Assembly (NCBI GenBank): GCA_017591395.1
Contig: WEDG01000258.1
Span: 202,889-266,888 of the forward strand
Direction: 5' to 3'
Origin: Schistocephalus solidus
Lineage: Eukaryota > Platyhelminthes > Cestoda > Diphyllobothriidea > Diphyllobothriidae
Length of the DNA stretch: 64,000 bases
Shown: in pieces, positions 13,801 to 26,824 of the stretch
Layout: each line of letters begins with the position of its first letter
Numbering within the stretch: the first letter of the stretch is position 1
Program-made: the position numbers and the translations under genes
The notes under the pieces: model-generated
What the model saw: only the letters and a program-made list of their open reading frames with translations
Told to the model about the DNA's origin: nothing
Databases searched by the model: none

Positions 13801-16800
13801 TTGCAGTACTTGCGATAATCTGGGTTGTTACTGTTAGAAGAGCTTACATTATTAGAGAAGAGGACATATGGACGTAGATAAGACAAAAGAACTACCATGT
13901 ATTGGGCGTTTGATTCGAGGAATTTCTTCACAACCCTCGGAATAAATAAACAGGGAGTTTTATCTTGCATTGTCAATTGTCTTACTGAATACGTCGTCCA
14001 TAATTACTTGTCATTTAGACTACATTCGTCATTATAAACTGTGGTATTTGTCTTTTGGAAAAAAAACAATGTTTTGAATCGCGCTGTCATCTCGGACAAA
14101 CACAATGAAACGGTACAGATCGTCAACTACTCGTTTAAGCCCAGGGAGCTCGCCAATGATCTTATTATCCCCTGCCATTGTTGGTGAGTTCAAACCAAAC
14201 TGCCAAATTTTGATTTATTTTCAAGTTTTCATATTTGAATCTTTTTTATTAGAGTTTGCGTTTTTTATGTCAGGTTATTTGACCAATTGGTAATTATAGG
14301 GGTTTCTAATCGTAGTCACAGGAGACATTTTATTGGTAGAATAACGGATTACTTACTCGAGTTTAATGTTTACAAACTTTTTTCTCCAGGCGATGCGAGT
14401 ATTCTCATAGAATACTTGACGAGCGATGAATCCCAATCTCATAGTAGTGTGTATAAATAATACTTCGAAAGTTCTCCCACATTAACTTGGCAGGCATACC
14501 TGGCTTCATTCATCAGTCAATAAATCAAAAATTCGTTCTAAGAAAACATGAAAGTTTGGTCACTCAACGATAAGCTTCCCATCACACTTATTTTCCACGT
14601 TTGATGAAATTAGCTAATTCTTTTCAGATGCTAGGGAACTAAAATGTACAAATTTCATTGAGGTTGCATTCTCTGCCCCATACCACTTGAGAATTTTCAC
14701 AAGAGTTAAACTGAAAAGGCTTGAGCAAGTTACTTCAGCAAAATCTGTTTCAATTTTCGATAATACATGCATAATGCTCACCGATATAAAAGATGGGATT
14801 TCAATTTTAGTTGTTCCCAAATACAACTGATCTCATGATGTTCGGATTTTGTTAAGACAAATAGCACATCCACTTTGTTAGACGCATTTCAGATGGTCAT
14901 AACATCCTTCTAACAACCGAGTTCTTCTTCAAGAAGGAAAAGGTGGTTGTCGAACAACTCGCGGTTATTCTTGAAGCATAGTCCGCGGTGTCACCATACG
15001 ACCCCCTAAATTCTATTATTAACACACTTTCTTTTTCTGTACTGCGTTCTATTTTTTTGAATTCTCTAACCGATGGGTCACAGCTCGTGCACCCCACACA
15101 TATACCTGTGCAATTTATATGCACTCCAACTAGACTTCTAAAGAAAATACATGAATTGTGCATCCACCGTTAAATTCGCTATATTCGACATGTCTGAGCA
15201 CTTGAGAGCTGACAAAATGGGTGGTGAGAAAACCCACCAGGCCACCTGTTGGATTACCGGCAAGACTTTTTTGGTTTGACTTAGTAAATGGGGCTATTAT
15301 AGGGAAGGAAGTTTATTATGTTTGAAGTCGGACACCTGCGAATCTGTTTAGAATATTCAAAATCAGTATTCATGTTTCATGCGTCCTGCAATAGTAAATC
15401 TATTTTCTTTATCATACCAAACGTAAAAAGTAACAGAATAAGTGCAGGTTTACGTAACATCGCGAAAGTCGACAACTTCACTGCTTCCCATGAAAAGATT
15501 CAAAAGTATTTAAAATGGCTTAACTAAGTCATAAGGCTATAAAAAATTAAATTAACATAAACAATGACTCGATTTCAACGTCCTGAGATAAAAAAAATTT
15601 GAAAAAATCTTCGCGTGGCCTACATCTTTATCGTTGGGAGTTAGAAAGTTTTTTCTCAAATTTTATTGCGCTATGAATAAAATCAACTAGTTGGAGAACG
15701 ACAAAGGTCAGGAGGAGCCTACGTGACAAGTATAAAATTTTTGCAGGCGTGCGCGAAAGCCTTCAGAGAACTACAGATTGTAAAACCCAAATAAGGAAAT
15801 AAGCATCAGAATAAGGTAAATGTCACAAACGTATCCAATTAGAGAGGAAATCAAGTTATGGCAATTGTTGAATTATTTCTTTTCGTCAGCGGGAAAGCAG
15901 AGGTTTGGGCCTGAGTTAAGCTGATAGCTGAGCCAAGGCTCTGAGCCAAGACTTATCAATATTCCCGTCAGAAATGTCGATACTACTAGTATTTTTCCTT
16001 AAATTACAGAGACTGAAAACGACTCATCCTCAATATCTGACACTTCTTAAGCCTAACCACGTTTTTACGTGTTGTTGTGCTGAAGCAAACTTCCAACGTC
16101 GTTTTCATACGCTTACCTATTTTCGATATGCGCAGGTATAGGAAGTCTTCTCAGAATTTCTTAGTTGACATATTTCCTCACGCCTTCATTCAATGTTTTT
16201 TTGAAATAGATGCAAAAACCGCAGTGAAAACAACAAAAATTCGAATTGAAAAAAATGCAGTATTGCAGCATCACGAAAACGCCCGAAATCCATATATCGC
16301 GCATTTATCAAGAGTTTTTCTGTTATAATGTTTTTGAAATTTTGATTTGATTACGCACTCATAACGTCTGTGGGCACACATCTCCCCAAATCCCAGACAA
16401 TATTTCAGTGTGTGACCACGATTATCCCTGTCATTTTAACTAAAACATTTAATCGAACCTAATATTTATATCCAAAATGAATGTTCAATGGTACCTGAAT
16501 ATTTTTAATCAGGCGCTTTTATAAAAGTGCTTTTTCTCCAAATTCTTGAAGTCTCTAGAGAAGAGTGCAAACGACCACGAAATATGTTCTGTGGGTGGCC
16601 GAAGTCGTTAAACAAGATAACTCGCGCAACACTTTGTGGTCACATAGTTCATAAACCGATAGAAAGTGCGTGGCCCTGACAGCAATAAAATAAAGCCGGG
16701 ACCAGTGCATGGGTTCGCAGGTGAACATTCATCCAAAATCCTCTTCCTGAATAAGAGAAAGGCATTATTTTGGGGACTGCAAGCCATTCTTGTCATAGAA

Positions 16801-17765
16801 GGATTTTATTTGGTCAATGAATTAGTATTATCTTACCAAAAATAATAATGAGTGATAGATCGTAAGTAACTATTCTTTGCTGTTTGAGTAAATATTGTTA
16901 TTTTGACCATTATCAACACCCATGGTGATCAAATGGTGACACATCAATCGGTAGGTTTCAAAATGTGTGAAACCAAACTTTGTAAATAATGAAATCCTTA
17001 TATCTGCCCTCTCTCTCTGGGGCTGTTTCAGACCAAGGGGTTAGAGTATTATGCAAAAGTAGCCTTCTCTTCAAGCTCACGTTTCTGGGATCGAAAATGC
17101 CTCCTTTCAGGTGCCACCTCGAATTTGACTCTTCGCATATGATAAAATTCACATTTTTATCCACATTTATAAAACCAGCAAACATGGAAGAGGTACACTG
17201 TTAGAATTCTATAGCTGCAGTACGATCGGATTAGGTAACTAGCATAAAGGGGTAAGTTCTCTGAATTTGAATAATGCAAGATTTTAGGGTTTGCAAAGAA
17301 AGAATACCGGCGTTGCTTTAGAATTTTAATGCCCAATTCTTACACGCTGTTTGAGTTCTATGATAAAATTTGACTTAGATTGAAATATTTGGTAGTTAAA
17401 TTGAAAACACAGTTAAGTACACCAGCCGGTGTGTTAATTCCAATATGTACTTAATATTTTTCTTGCCTATTTATATGATTTTTTCCGGTTGATCATATAT
17501 AATGTGTGCCGTTGTTGAATTTTCTATGGGATGTTAAAAGTAAGTCACGACAACTAAGACTAGGGCCCCTTGAGGAAATTGTTTTCAAAAAAGGTTCGTA
17601 AGATGAAAAAATTAATCAATTAAACCTGGTTGTTTTTTTGTGGATTCTAGATCGATTTCTGAGGAAACGCTGCTTGGAAGTTATCCTACCGTATCACAAT
17701 TGGTGGGTTTTATAGTTTGCAATAGAGTGGGTAGATAGCTTCATCCAAATGTAATTAAATTTATG
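7851..17765. other. Long non-coding interval
   Basis: About 10 kb of AT-rich sequence with only short scattered open frames. The longest is 112 codons on the minus strand at 13638-13976, with no recognisable motif. A slightly GC-richer patch lies at 10380-10620 and another at 10790-11150; I could not relate either to a known element. An A-rich run lies at 11666-11680. Nothing else could be supported. Confidence 0.5.
9518..9748 (-). CDS. Possible small secreted-protein exon
   Basis: A 76-codon frame whose N-terminus (MLTPALVMLLVGVLGEVV, residues 6-23) looks like a signal peptide. A short Cys-containing region (CKGC) and a hydrophilic C-terminus follow. Small secreted proteins are common in parasitic flatworms, but I recognise no family. 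The opposite strand is open for a similar length, which weakens the case. Neither promoter nor splice sites could be fixed. Confidence 0.2.
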   Translation of the reverse strand: MVFDCMLTPALVMLLVGVLGEVVNKPAAVTCKGCLVTPTVMLELGTEFVFQSGTPNSSRSKIKVSKGLWEGIRENS

Positions 17766-17769
17766 GCTC

Positions 17770-17930
17770 CCTGTGGGGCCTCGTAGCTTAGGTGGTCAGA
17801 GATTTCACTGTACTCAAGTCTTGCCCTTTTCATAATGGGTTAGACACCTATCGACGCCGTCAAGTGTTTTTCATTTGTATCCGATGAGTGATTCAAATCT
17901 GCCAAAAAAACCCATTAAAATAGAAGCAAT
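17770..17930 (+). repeat. tRNA-like SINE copy
   Basis: TCGTAGCTTAGGTGGTCAGAG contains a pol III A-box-like core (TAGCTTAGGTGG, 17784-17795). CTCAAGTC at about 17812 is a decayed B-box. The tail carries AAATCTGCCAA followed by CCC and ATTAAAA, also seen at 26.70-26.82 kb, so both belong to one family. Internal spacing is shorter than in a true tRNA. Confidence 0.4.
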
Positions 17931-20900
17931 TTTGAAAGTCTGAAGGAGAGAAAGACGTTTACTTACATCCGCCAGTATTTTATATTGTGTCCTAGATTTT
18001 AAATAGTAATTATAATTCAAGAAATACATTTTCGGACAGGCTGGTTTATAGCGCAGATTGTTAGGATTTTCGTCCGTTTAAAATAGTTACGTGTTTTGAG
18101 AGTAAGTCTGCTAAGGACGTAAGAAAGTTGTGAATATATTTACGGGATGACGGTTGTTTCGCATATCCCACAATGCACACTTGTCTAGACATTCCTTTTT
18201 ATACAGTTCCAAGTTAAGCTATTTCTGCCGTAAACCGACGCTTTACTATTCTCACCACTATTCCCACTCGATGAGAATACGTAGGCCAAAGAAATTGTCG
18301 TTTCATACTTCCATTTGGGTCTGCCAAATATTCTTTTGGGCAACCGGCGTGATACCAGTGTCCTGTTTTAAAGGAAGAACAGAACTGATTGGAAAAAAAA
18401 TATAGCCAATCGTCTAAAGTGGAACTTTCAGTTCTATTAAAGGTACCGAAAGATGACTAATCACTCGCCAATCGGCACAAACCAATGAACCCAAGCTTTA
18501 AAGCAATAATGAACGACTTTAACCGAATCGAAAACTTAAAAGAAATACTAAAGGTATTATAAAGTTACTTAGAAATATCAACATTTTAGCAAAGCGCAAA
18601 AAACGAAAAATCAAAAATCTTTACAACCGAGTAATTCTACGTCTTAGATGTGCAGAAAGCCTGTGTATGTAAAAACCAAATAAGTGTTTCAGTAAAAATA
18701 CCTTTGAAAATATACCTTAATTGCAACTTGCACTTAAATAACCTTCCAGAACAACTCTTATGCCAAATATGGCCATTAGCAAATAGCATACTTTCTGAGT
18801 ATAGATTTAAACACAGCTGCAAGAGAAGTGGTTTTAGATTTTCTGTTTTTTACATTGTTTGAGATGAGATTGACTAAGGCACACAGGTTTGCACTCAATT
18901 GCGCCGATAGGAACGTCAGAGTAATACATTTTTTCACAAGTTCACATTTTGACAGGCCGATCAGTGATTCCTACACTTAAATATAATGTTTCTACTGCAA
19001 ATTAAAAAATGCACTTTTCTCTTAATATTGGAGTTCTTTTCGCTTTATTTGTTAGCTTTTAGACTCCCTACTAAGATTAAAAATGCCCAAGAGTGGCCGT
19101 ATACATACTAATCTATGGCGTAACTTGCTACTCATCTGAACGTTCCGTCTATAAATTACTCATTGCTTGAAACTAGATCATGTGAAAGTACCTTAAAAAA
19201 TGCTTCAAATTTAACAGCGCTCTTGTGGAGGGCCATGTTCCTGTAAGATACTGAGCATTTGCAAAGGGCGGAGTAAATGCGGGGATTTTACTACTTCGTT
19301 TTAGGGCATGAAATCACACAGGTTTGCAAATCTGAATTTTTTAAGTCAAAGAAACATCGGATTTTCTAAAATAGCCTGCTTACTAACATCTTGCTTCATC
19401 TAATATACGTCAAGGAAAAACTTTTCCAATGCGGCAAGTTTCATTTAGCCTAACTGTCGAGTTTTCAAATATTCTTTGCGAATAGAAGAGCACGCGCCGA
19501 TGGGACAAACAGTCCAGGACAGATATTAGAATGAGCAAGCAAAAGGAGTAGAAGGTAACGTAAATTGCCCCTCAAACGTTTAAGCATTTTGATAGATAAA
19601 CTTATTTATAAACATATTTAGCATGCAAAAAGGATATTTCACGGAATAGACTAGGCAGATAAAAAGGTGTAGCGCTTGAGTTGCTCACAATTGATCACCA
19701 AAACGTCCCACATCATGTCTCATGAGACAGGTCACATAGTGTAGATGCAATGTCTTGGTGATTACTGCAGATGTTGGTTCCTTCAAATATGAATTCACTA
19801 AATTTTGTTCTAGTAGAGTCAGATTAAGTCAAGTGAGCAAATATACTCATCGAGGCTCACTCGGTCTTCTGGTTGGCTGTCCATCCAAGATGAAAACCGG
19901 AGATTACGAATGAAATAGTGATTGAATGATTACACTGGTTGACGTTACTTATCCATTGGTTAGTTTGAAGGCCGTAACAAGAAGAAATTAAGTAAAGAAT
20001 CATTTCCCTTATCTATTAGACTTTCCCAAAGGGAGCATTGCGCATAAGTTGATCATTACCTTTGGTATGTAGCATTAAAATTCAACTGGCTGTCTCATCA
20101 TAGGGTTCGGAAACACAGCCAAATAAACGACACCGAGAAAAGTGAATAACAGAACCTCTGTCGTTACCTCTTCGACACGTGAACTAAAGCCTGCCGAGCG
20201 TTCTATAGTAGAACGAATTTTATGGCCACCGGACTTCAGTGTCCACATGCGTATGCGTGTATTCAGCACGGTGATCACACTTCGATAATTGTTTTTTTGA
20301 TCGACAAACAAAACCAGAAGAGGGTGTGCGACAGGTGTGCGTATTCCCATCCATTAGTCCCTGCTCATATTTTCATCCTTCCACCCTATCCCATCCTCTC
20401 CTAAAATAAATCCTGTGTAGAGAGAGCCGTAGAGAGCCCAGGCTAATTTGGGTCATCTTCTCACTTCAAAAATTTCTTTACACACAGTGGATTTCGACAG
20501 CCGCATGGACAGGCTCAGCAGCCCTATTTATGGGTATATGGCGTTGCTCTTTACTGATAGAGGAGATTGTAGCATATGCCCTAAAATGCTAATAAAACAC
20601 GCCTTCAAGAAATTGGTTGTGGCTTTTGGACGCAAAAAATGCGGTTGAGGAACTAAAACAAACAACCACATTCGTCTCCTCCCTCAGGTCTCACGGTAAT
20701 TTGTCAGAGGGAAACTGATCATTCCGACGACCGGGAATATTCGAGGGTTTTGAGACAACCAAATGGAAGGCCAAACTGAAGAGAGAACCCCCCTGGTTGC
20801 CCTAGAATTGACTCCTTATAATCTGAGCTTTGCAACTCTCAGCAAGGCCTGTTTCTTTAAACAGATACAACCGGAAGAGGTGGTTGCTGGTTGCCACTTC

Positions 20901-21190
20901 AGGGGTGGAGGTCCCAGGGCATAGAAACCAGACGCTCGTGTCCGTCATTAAGAAAGACTTCATGAGATGGTTTTTCTGCTTGCTGTAGGTCATAAATGAT
21001 AGTTTCATGACCACGAGATAGCCACTTTGCGGGAACAAAAACACATTAAAAAGAATACGTGATCACTAGAAGAAGGAATTTATGTCGACCGTCTGATTAT
21101 GTTTACGATGATTAATTCTAATTTGAATCTAAGACATAAAGCAAATTAAACCCTAGTTGATCTTATCATCTATCCTTCTTCTTCCGATGG
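17931..21190. other. Non-coding interval, nothing assignable
   Basis: AT-rich DNA with short random open frames only. No motif, tRNA or repeat structure was recognised. Confidence 0.5.
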
Positions 21191-21199
21191 CAAAAGCGA

Positions 21200-22630
21200 C
21201 TTAGACGTTTCGTTATTGTCTATCTATGTGAGATGCGTTCCGCTGACCACGGGTTTCCTGTCGTTATCAGATAGACCCGACTGGTTATTGACCATGTATT
21301 TCACTGTATTACTTATCACTTCGAAGTAAAAGCGGCGGAGTCAAGGAGTTCCACACTCCAGTGCCCGTCTTCGTCCATTGCGCTGTTTTGCTCGAGGTCA
21401 TTTTGTAACAGGAGGCCCTGGACTCTGACCCTGGTGGCTCTCGTTCTATACGTTGGACGTGGAGTAGCCGTTCGATTGTTAAGTAATTGATCCAGATTTT
21501 CCTGCCAGGCCTCCATCAAGGCAACGGAGAATATGAAACTGAAAAGGCAGTGAGTGCATAACCCGTTGGACCTCGCACATCACTGCGAATGCTTTCGAGA
21601 TCGCTATATTCCCTGTCCTGCAGCTGTCTCACCACCTGCGTAAATCGCTCCGATATCCAAATTTCAAAATGACTCTTCAGAATCTATTGTAGTTCGGGCA
21701 TGCGGAAGGCATTTGCCAGACCCACAAACGTATTCTAGAGGTTGATCTGTATTTCCTGGCACTTCTCTTGCAGTCGGCCAGCCTCGATGATAATGTTTAT
21801 GGTTGGCATCTGTTTCCAAAATCTGCATTGTGCTTCTGGGAACTGACCTCACTCTGGTAACATGTCTTTGCTTATCTTGATCGATATAGGCACTGGTGTC
21901 CACTCGAAGTACTCGGTTGATTGCTTCTTCGCAGGTGGTCGATCACCAGAGGCGTTTAACGGGAAGTTCATTTATAATAATGTGTCACCTGTTGAGGTTC
22001 TCTTCGACGACTAGAATTCCCTATTTGAACAGTGCCCGTTTTAAAGGTCAGCGGGTAGTTTGCGCTGTCTTCTCCAACTAGCACGTTGCCAAAGCTAACT
22101 TCTCAGATCTGAACGGAAATTACCAACACTTCTCTTTTGTTCGAGGAAAATAAGAGACATAGAACACTTAGCACTCGGGGTCCTTTCTTACTGCGCTTAT
22201 CTATCGGAGACCTTATGACTGACAATCTTGCAAACCATATCCAAATCAATTCAGCGGTTATCTTGATGTCTCTTTGGCTATCAAAACTCCCGAAACTACA
22301 TGGTTTGCTGCTGCTATCTCTGCCCACCATCTCGACTACTGTAACGTCGATGCGGTGCCATGATTGGATTTCGAAGGCGCTACCAGAACTTCTAGATATA
22401 ACTCCCACAGCTGCAGTGAATTTCCGTGCATTTTCGTTTGCATATACTACCTGCCTTCGGTGGCATTGGTATGTCCCCATAAATAAATTCAAGTCGATTA
22501 GCAGCGAATGCTTTCAACTGGTGCTCTAATGGAGACATTACTTTGGGCAAAAGTCTCAGTCTGATCTGTGGGCTACAGGAGTTGGACATAGCATAGGAGA
22601 AAGAGTCAAAGATTTTTGAGATGCCTATCA
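21200..22630 (-). mobile_element. Degraded minus-strand copy of the zinc-finger-tailed non-LTR element (copy C)
   Basis: Read on the minus strand through several frameshifts, the order of motifs follows the family RT. A GRLQEKCQEIQINL stretch and NTFVGLANAF (motif-A region) lie near 21.7-21.8 kb. Then comes SERFTQVVRQLQDRE (about 21.6 kb; ERATHLVRQLHDG in copy B), and then TYRTRA and LLLQNDLEQNSAMDEDG (21.4 kb) at the place of the LLFADDCALN box. The catalytic FADD has decayed to LQND and motif A has lost its aspartate. Upstream parts (22.1-22.6 kb) are too eroded to align with confidence. Several minus-strand open pieces of 60-130 codons are the remains of the original frame. Confidence 0.6.
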
Positions 22631-22989
22631 CTTCAGCCTAATATACCCTTACTGGCCTTGGTTTGGTTCGTAATTTCTAGCCCTCTGTTTCCGTCAACTC
22701 CTCCCAGCCAATGCTGTTTAGTATAATTTCCGTTGTATTGCATAGTCCTTTCTGGTAGCCGACGTGCTGTATTGAGTTTCAACTGCTGGTAGAGCATGCA
22801 TGCTAAATAGGGACTAAAGTATTGTGTTATAAGACTTACAGAGACCTGCCGTCACACCCCATCTCCAATGGGGTTGACTTAGTATTCCAACTGATTTGCA
22901 ATGGAGAAAGGTAACGAGAGTGGGGCCAGTAATATGTAACATGTCCTCATTATGGCAAGCCTGGCATACCTTGAGCTAATACACGAAAA

Positions 22990-24290
22990 TTTGGGCTGCA
23001 GTGCCTGGCCAGTTGCTGCGCCCGAGTTCATCTCCTGCCGGGCCAGCTGATGTCTCACCAGTTATCCTAAAATCTTACTGCTCTCCGATAGCCCTTATTT
23101 TGACACACCTTATCAACATGTCCTTCGTGGAGCCTTAGCTTTCTGACGTTTGGCGAACAGTTAGAATTATTCCTAACCCCAAAAACCACTAATTTTGGTC
23201 CTAAATATGTTCATCCAATCGCCTATTCTTCCGCTTTACTGAAGTTTGCTGAACGAGTCACCTTAAATATAATTATGTCATTCTTCTCCAGTTTCTCCGA
23301 CCCCATAAAATTTGCATACAAGACCAGGCGTAGTACCCTAGATGCTGTTGCTCTTGTAGTAAATTCGGCTCTAAGAGATTAAGATAAGGGCTGCCATGCG
23401 TACGCAGGTGCATATCTTGACTACTCCTCTGCCGTCTATACGATCCCGCGCCATCTTCTCTTTGAAAAAAACATCCACATATGGCTCTCCTGGCTGGGTT
23501 GTTTCTTGGCTCGAAGACTATCTTACTTCCTGAACTCAATTTGTACAAACCGGCAGGTGGAAATCTATGGTCTTTCCCAACAGCTGTGGAATACTTCAAG
23601 GTACCATCTTATCCCATCACCTCTTCTCCATCCACACTGACGATTTGAGATCACCAAAAAATTGTCTGTGCATAAAATATGCAAGCGATATTTATGTTGG
23701 CCATCCTCTAAAAATCGAACACATCTTCAGTCTCTGAGGGATGACTTGGACCACGTATGGTCGCCAGAAAATGGCTTTCTACACAACTATCAGAAATATG
23801 TCCACTGTGTATTTCAACTTCGAGCCTCTCCTAGTCCTAAAATCTTAGACGTTGTGCCCAAGGTGGTATCCTCCTTCTGGTACCTTCGCGTTACTCTGAC
23901 ATTTAATCTTTCATTCTCCCTTCATATACATAGTCTTTATTACTTTTTTTATTACATCTATTGTTTGCGTTCCTATCAATTAACCTCAATCCCTTATCTG
24001 GCGATTTATAGATGCAAATATTCTTTCCCTCACCTTCTATTATTCCGCCATTATTTTTAAAGATTTGCTTAAAAGAATTTAGCTGATTTTAAAATTTTAC
24101 CTTCGAATGCTCTCTTCTGCTGGCGGTTTTTTGTATTGTTTCAGTGGACCACATAATAAAACGACGCTTTGCAACGGCCAAGCAATTCACCGAACGAATT
24201 CTTGATGATATTGTCCATCTTCTCCACTCCGACCTCAGTGCCGTGAAGTCTTTTTCGTCCCATTCGCTGAGGATTTTGACATATCGCTGA
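22990..24290 (+). mobile_element. Rex1/L2-like non-LTR reverse transcriptase, degraded
   Basis: Plus-strand pieces in consistent order: ADVSPVILKSYCSPIALILT (about 23048-23107, RT N-terminus), VWRTVRIIPNPK (about 23140), FAYKTRRSTLDAVALVV (about 23300), AYLDYSSA (motif A region, about 23405), KYASDIYVG (about 23680, the YADD box changed to YASD), and a continuous thumb frame at 23662-24060. The C-terminal stretch RRFATAKQFTERILDDIVHL (24163-24222) ends at a TGA at 24288-24290. Frameshifts and stops separate the pieces. The pattern of a Tyr-Ser-Ala motif A and the IKYADD-type box fits the Rex1/L2-like group as I remember it; CR1 is the alternative. No endonuclease part was found to the left, where copy C abuts it. 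Confidence 0.7.
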
Positions 24291-24299
24291 TTGTACATT

Positions 24300-26425
24300 G
24301 GCACATTAGCGCTCTGTTTTACCATTTCTAGTACGCTACCTTATGTTGAAGAGATAGGAATGCAGAAGGTGAGAGTGGAACTGTCTCCCCCATAGGATGT
24401 CTGTTTTTGACCTTTTGATTCGTGCATAATCTGCTGATGTATCCTACTCTTTCGGTGATTGGAGCCATTTATATATCTCATTAGAATGCTCTCGGTTTGG
24501 GGAAGGAAGATCCACGTTGCGCAAGCCTCCCTCACTCCTGGGCGACTAATAGGGTGTCACAACTATTTTAGCGCCATACTGCTGGTTTTTTCAACTTCAG
24601 CTGATTAACCCTTTGGATAATGCGGTGGCGTGTCCGGGCGCCCATGAATAGTCTATCACTTAATCTGACTGGCGTGCGCAAAACAGTCACCTACCTGCAC
24701 GAGCTGGCTATCACCCTCTTACCCGAACAGTAGTTCCACTATCGTCAAAACTGGGGGAACTTCAGCATCAAGAACCCGGTATCTACCTCGAATTTCGTTC
24801 GAAGATAAATACGGTTGACAAGTGCCCATCTCTGGCACCTGTTTGGTTATTGGGGCATAACCAGGCAGTTTGTAGCATGCGTAGGCGGATGATATGACAT
24901 ATTAGGTACTCCGCCCACGCCTGCAACCAGTTCTCTTCATGCAGGCTTCGTCTTCGAATGCAGTGTGTGGGTGAAGAGAAAGAAAAATGTCAGTACTTCA
25001 CAATTTTCCCTGTCTGTACCTCATTTCCCATGTATGTCCTCCCGGCTTCCCGAGTTATTTATAGTCTTTGCTAGTTTTTTTTTCGAATCAAATGGTATCT
25101 TAACGCGCAAACAGCCTGCGTGGGTTTACCACACACTGTTGCTTCCGGATGACTGTCCATTAAGCGACGAACGGGGGTGCCATAGAAGGACTTCATTCCA
25201 TATGCTCACTTTCATAATATATTATATAGTTAAGGGAGTATTAACAGACAGGTTGTTAAGTCCTTACTGTGCATACATAACTTCAACATATTACAGGTTT
25301 ACACTACATTGTTTTCTAGATGATTTATTTGACTGCTGGCCCAAGAGAAAAGTCATCTAGCGTGATAATCTCATCCGTTGATAGTAAGTAATTTTCAAAA
25401 TTAAAAAAATACGTCCTACCCAGTCTTTACGTCATATTAACGATGTGTTAATTCTTCCCATATCTGTTTTACGACATTACTGAAAGCTGTATTGTCTAGT
25501 ATTGTAGAGCGTTCCCTAAAACTAGTGAGGTTGAAATATGCTAAGTTTCTTGTGATAAGGACATAAAGATTTAGAGGTGAGGAGAGAAAACACAGATGTG
25601 ACTTCCAAAGCTAAACCAACTTATCAAACTAACTGGAGTAGATTAGAATTTCAAACTCAGCTCGCCTCCATTTGGTATTATACGTTGGCGTTTAACGAAG
25701 TACATACATCACTGTTTAATGTCCTCAGAAATTATTTGCCGAGCTTGAAACTTTGTTCTGAGCTACACACTTCTTTCATGCTAGTTTTATATTGTGACCG
25801 AAATGCAGAATATAAGCGTGTGATCCAGACCTTTCCACGAAAATATTGAATTTTGCTGAGTACTCAGTGGAATAAGTGACAAATTATGGCTGCGCACAAT
25901 ATCCTCGGAAGATGCGCCTCATCCACTTATCTACACAGAATAAGGAAGCTGTAGCAGTACCAGTCCAGTAATACCAGACTAATGGGATCTTGGATACCGG
26001 TACACTTAACCAGTCATGAGAATGCTGAAATATCAGCTGAAAATAAAATCAAGATCCGTTGAAGACCAAAGCCAACAACAATTCTAAATGTCAGTGGTAT
26101 TTTTCTAGTTGCCTTACTTGACCAGAATCAGAACATTTGACATAGAGTGCTGTTGAGCTGTGATCGAGGTGATGGTTTACGGTTAAGTAACCTGTTTTGT
26201 TTAATTAATGGAATTTCGACTGTCACCGTAGCATACTATCAAACTCTTGTTTAACTGAGTAAATGGTACAAAATACATTTTCGACACTGAAAAAATAATA
26301 TTAAGTGACGCCTGAAAGTACTCCTTTTTACAATAAAAAATTCAAAAGTTCGCGAAAATCATCGCCAAAGTGAATACTACTGCTAGGTGAAATAAATACT
26401 ATGCAAAAATACGGTTTGTTAAAAA
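24300..26425. other. Non-coding interval, nothing assignable
   Basis: A 131-codon plus-strand open frame (24965-25360) is rich in Phe, Ser and Tyr and shows no domain pattern. Otherwise AT-rich sequence without recognisable features. Confidence 0.5.
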
Positions 26426-26429
26426 ACAA

Positions 26430-26560
26430 AATAAGTAATTTGACCCAATTGTGAAAAATGGCAACTTTTGTGGGATTCGTGCACGTTACAGCAAGGGAGA
26501 GCCTTCAGCACAACCAATGCACTAATCACCTTAGCTACGAGGTATATCACCTTGGAGTCA
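26430..26560 (-). repeat. tRNA-derived SINE copy
   Basis: On the minus strand, CCTCGTAGCTAAGGTGATTA holds an A-box-like core (26526-26537), and GCACGAATCCCAC (26470-26482) is a B-box-like segment 43 nt downstream, a spacing possible for a tRNA with a long variable arm. The tail TTTTTCACAATTGGGTCAAA (about 26443-26462) matches both arms of the palindrome at 26.70-26.80 kb. The head resembles the 17.78 kb copy. Confidence 0.45.
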
Positions 26561-26684
26561 AGTTATCCACTCAACCTAGTGCACGTATGGAATCAATCAA
26601 TTTTGATACAGTGAGCTGACTGTCCAGGCAGGATTACCTTAGCAAACAATCTAGGCTCAACTGGATGTCTTAGAGGCGTTCTTA

Positions 26685-26820
26685 ATTACTAGTGGGTTTT
26701 GGCAGATTTGGATAATTACTTTGACACAATTGTGAAAACACGGCGAATCCCCTAAAACAAGCACATTTTCACAATTGGATCAAATTAATTATTGAAATCT
26801 GCCAAGGTCCCCGATTAAAA
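26685..26820. repeat. Imperfect palindrome made of two opposed SINE tails
   Basis: Arms 26701-26738 and 26765-26802 are reverse complements over 38 positions with about five mismatches, around a loop of 26 nt. Pairing continues more loosely on both sides. Each arm contains the CACAATTG and AAATCTGCC words found in the neighbouring SINE, so the structure looks like two copies of the tail joined head to head. A small fold-back (MITE-like) element is the alternative. Confidence 0.7.
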
Positions 26821-26824
26821 ATTA

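Noticed and set aside
24965..25360. Plus-strand frame of 131 codons as a gene
   Set aside because: Composition is Phe/Ser/Tyr-rich as expected for AT-rich random sequence; no domain, start context or splice sites.
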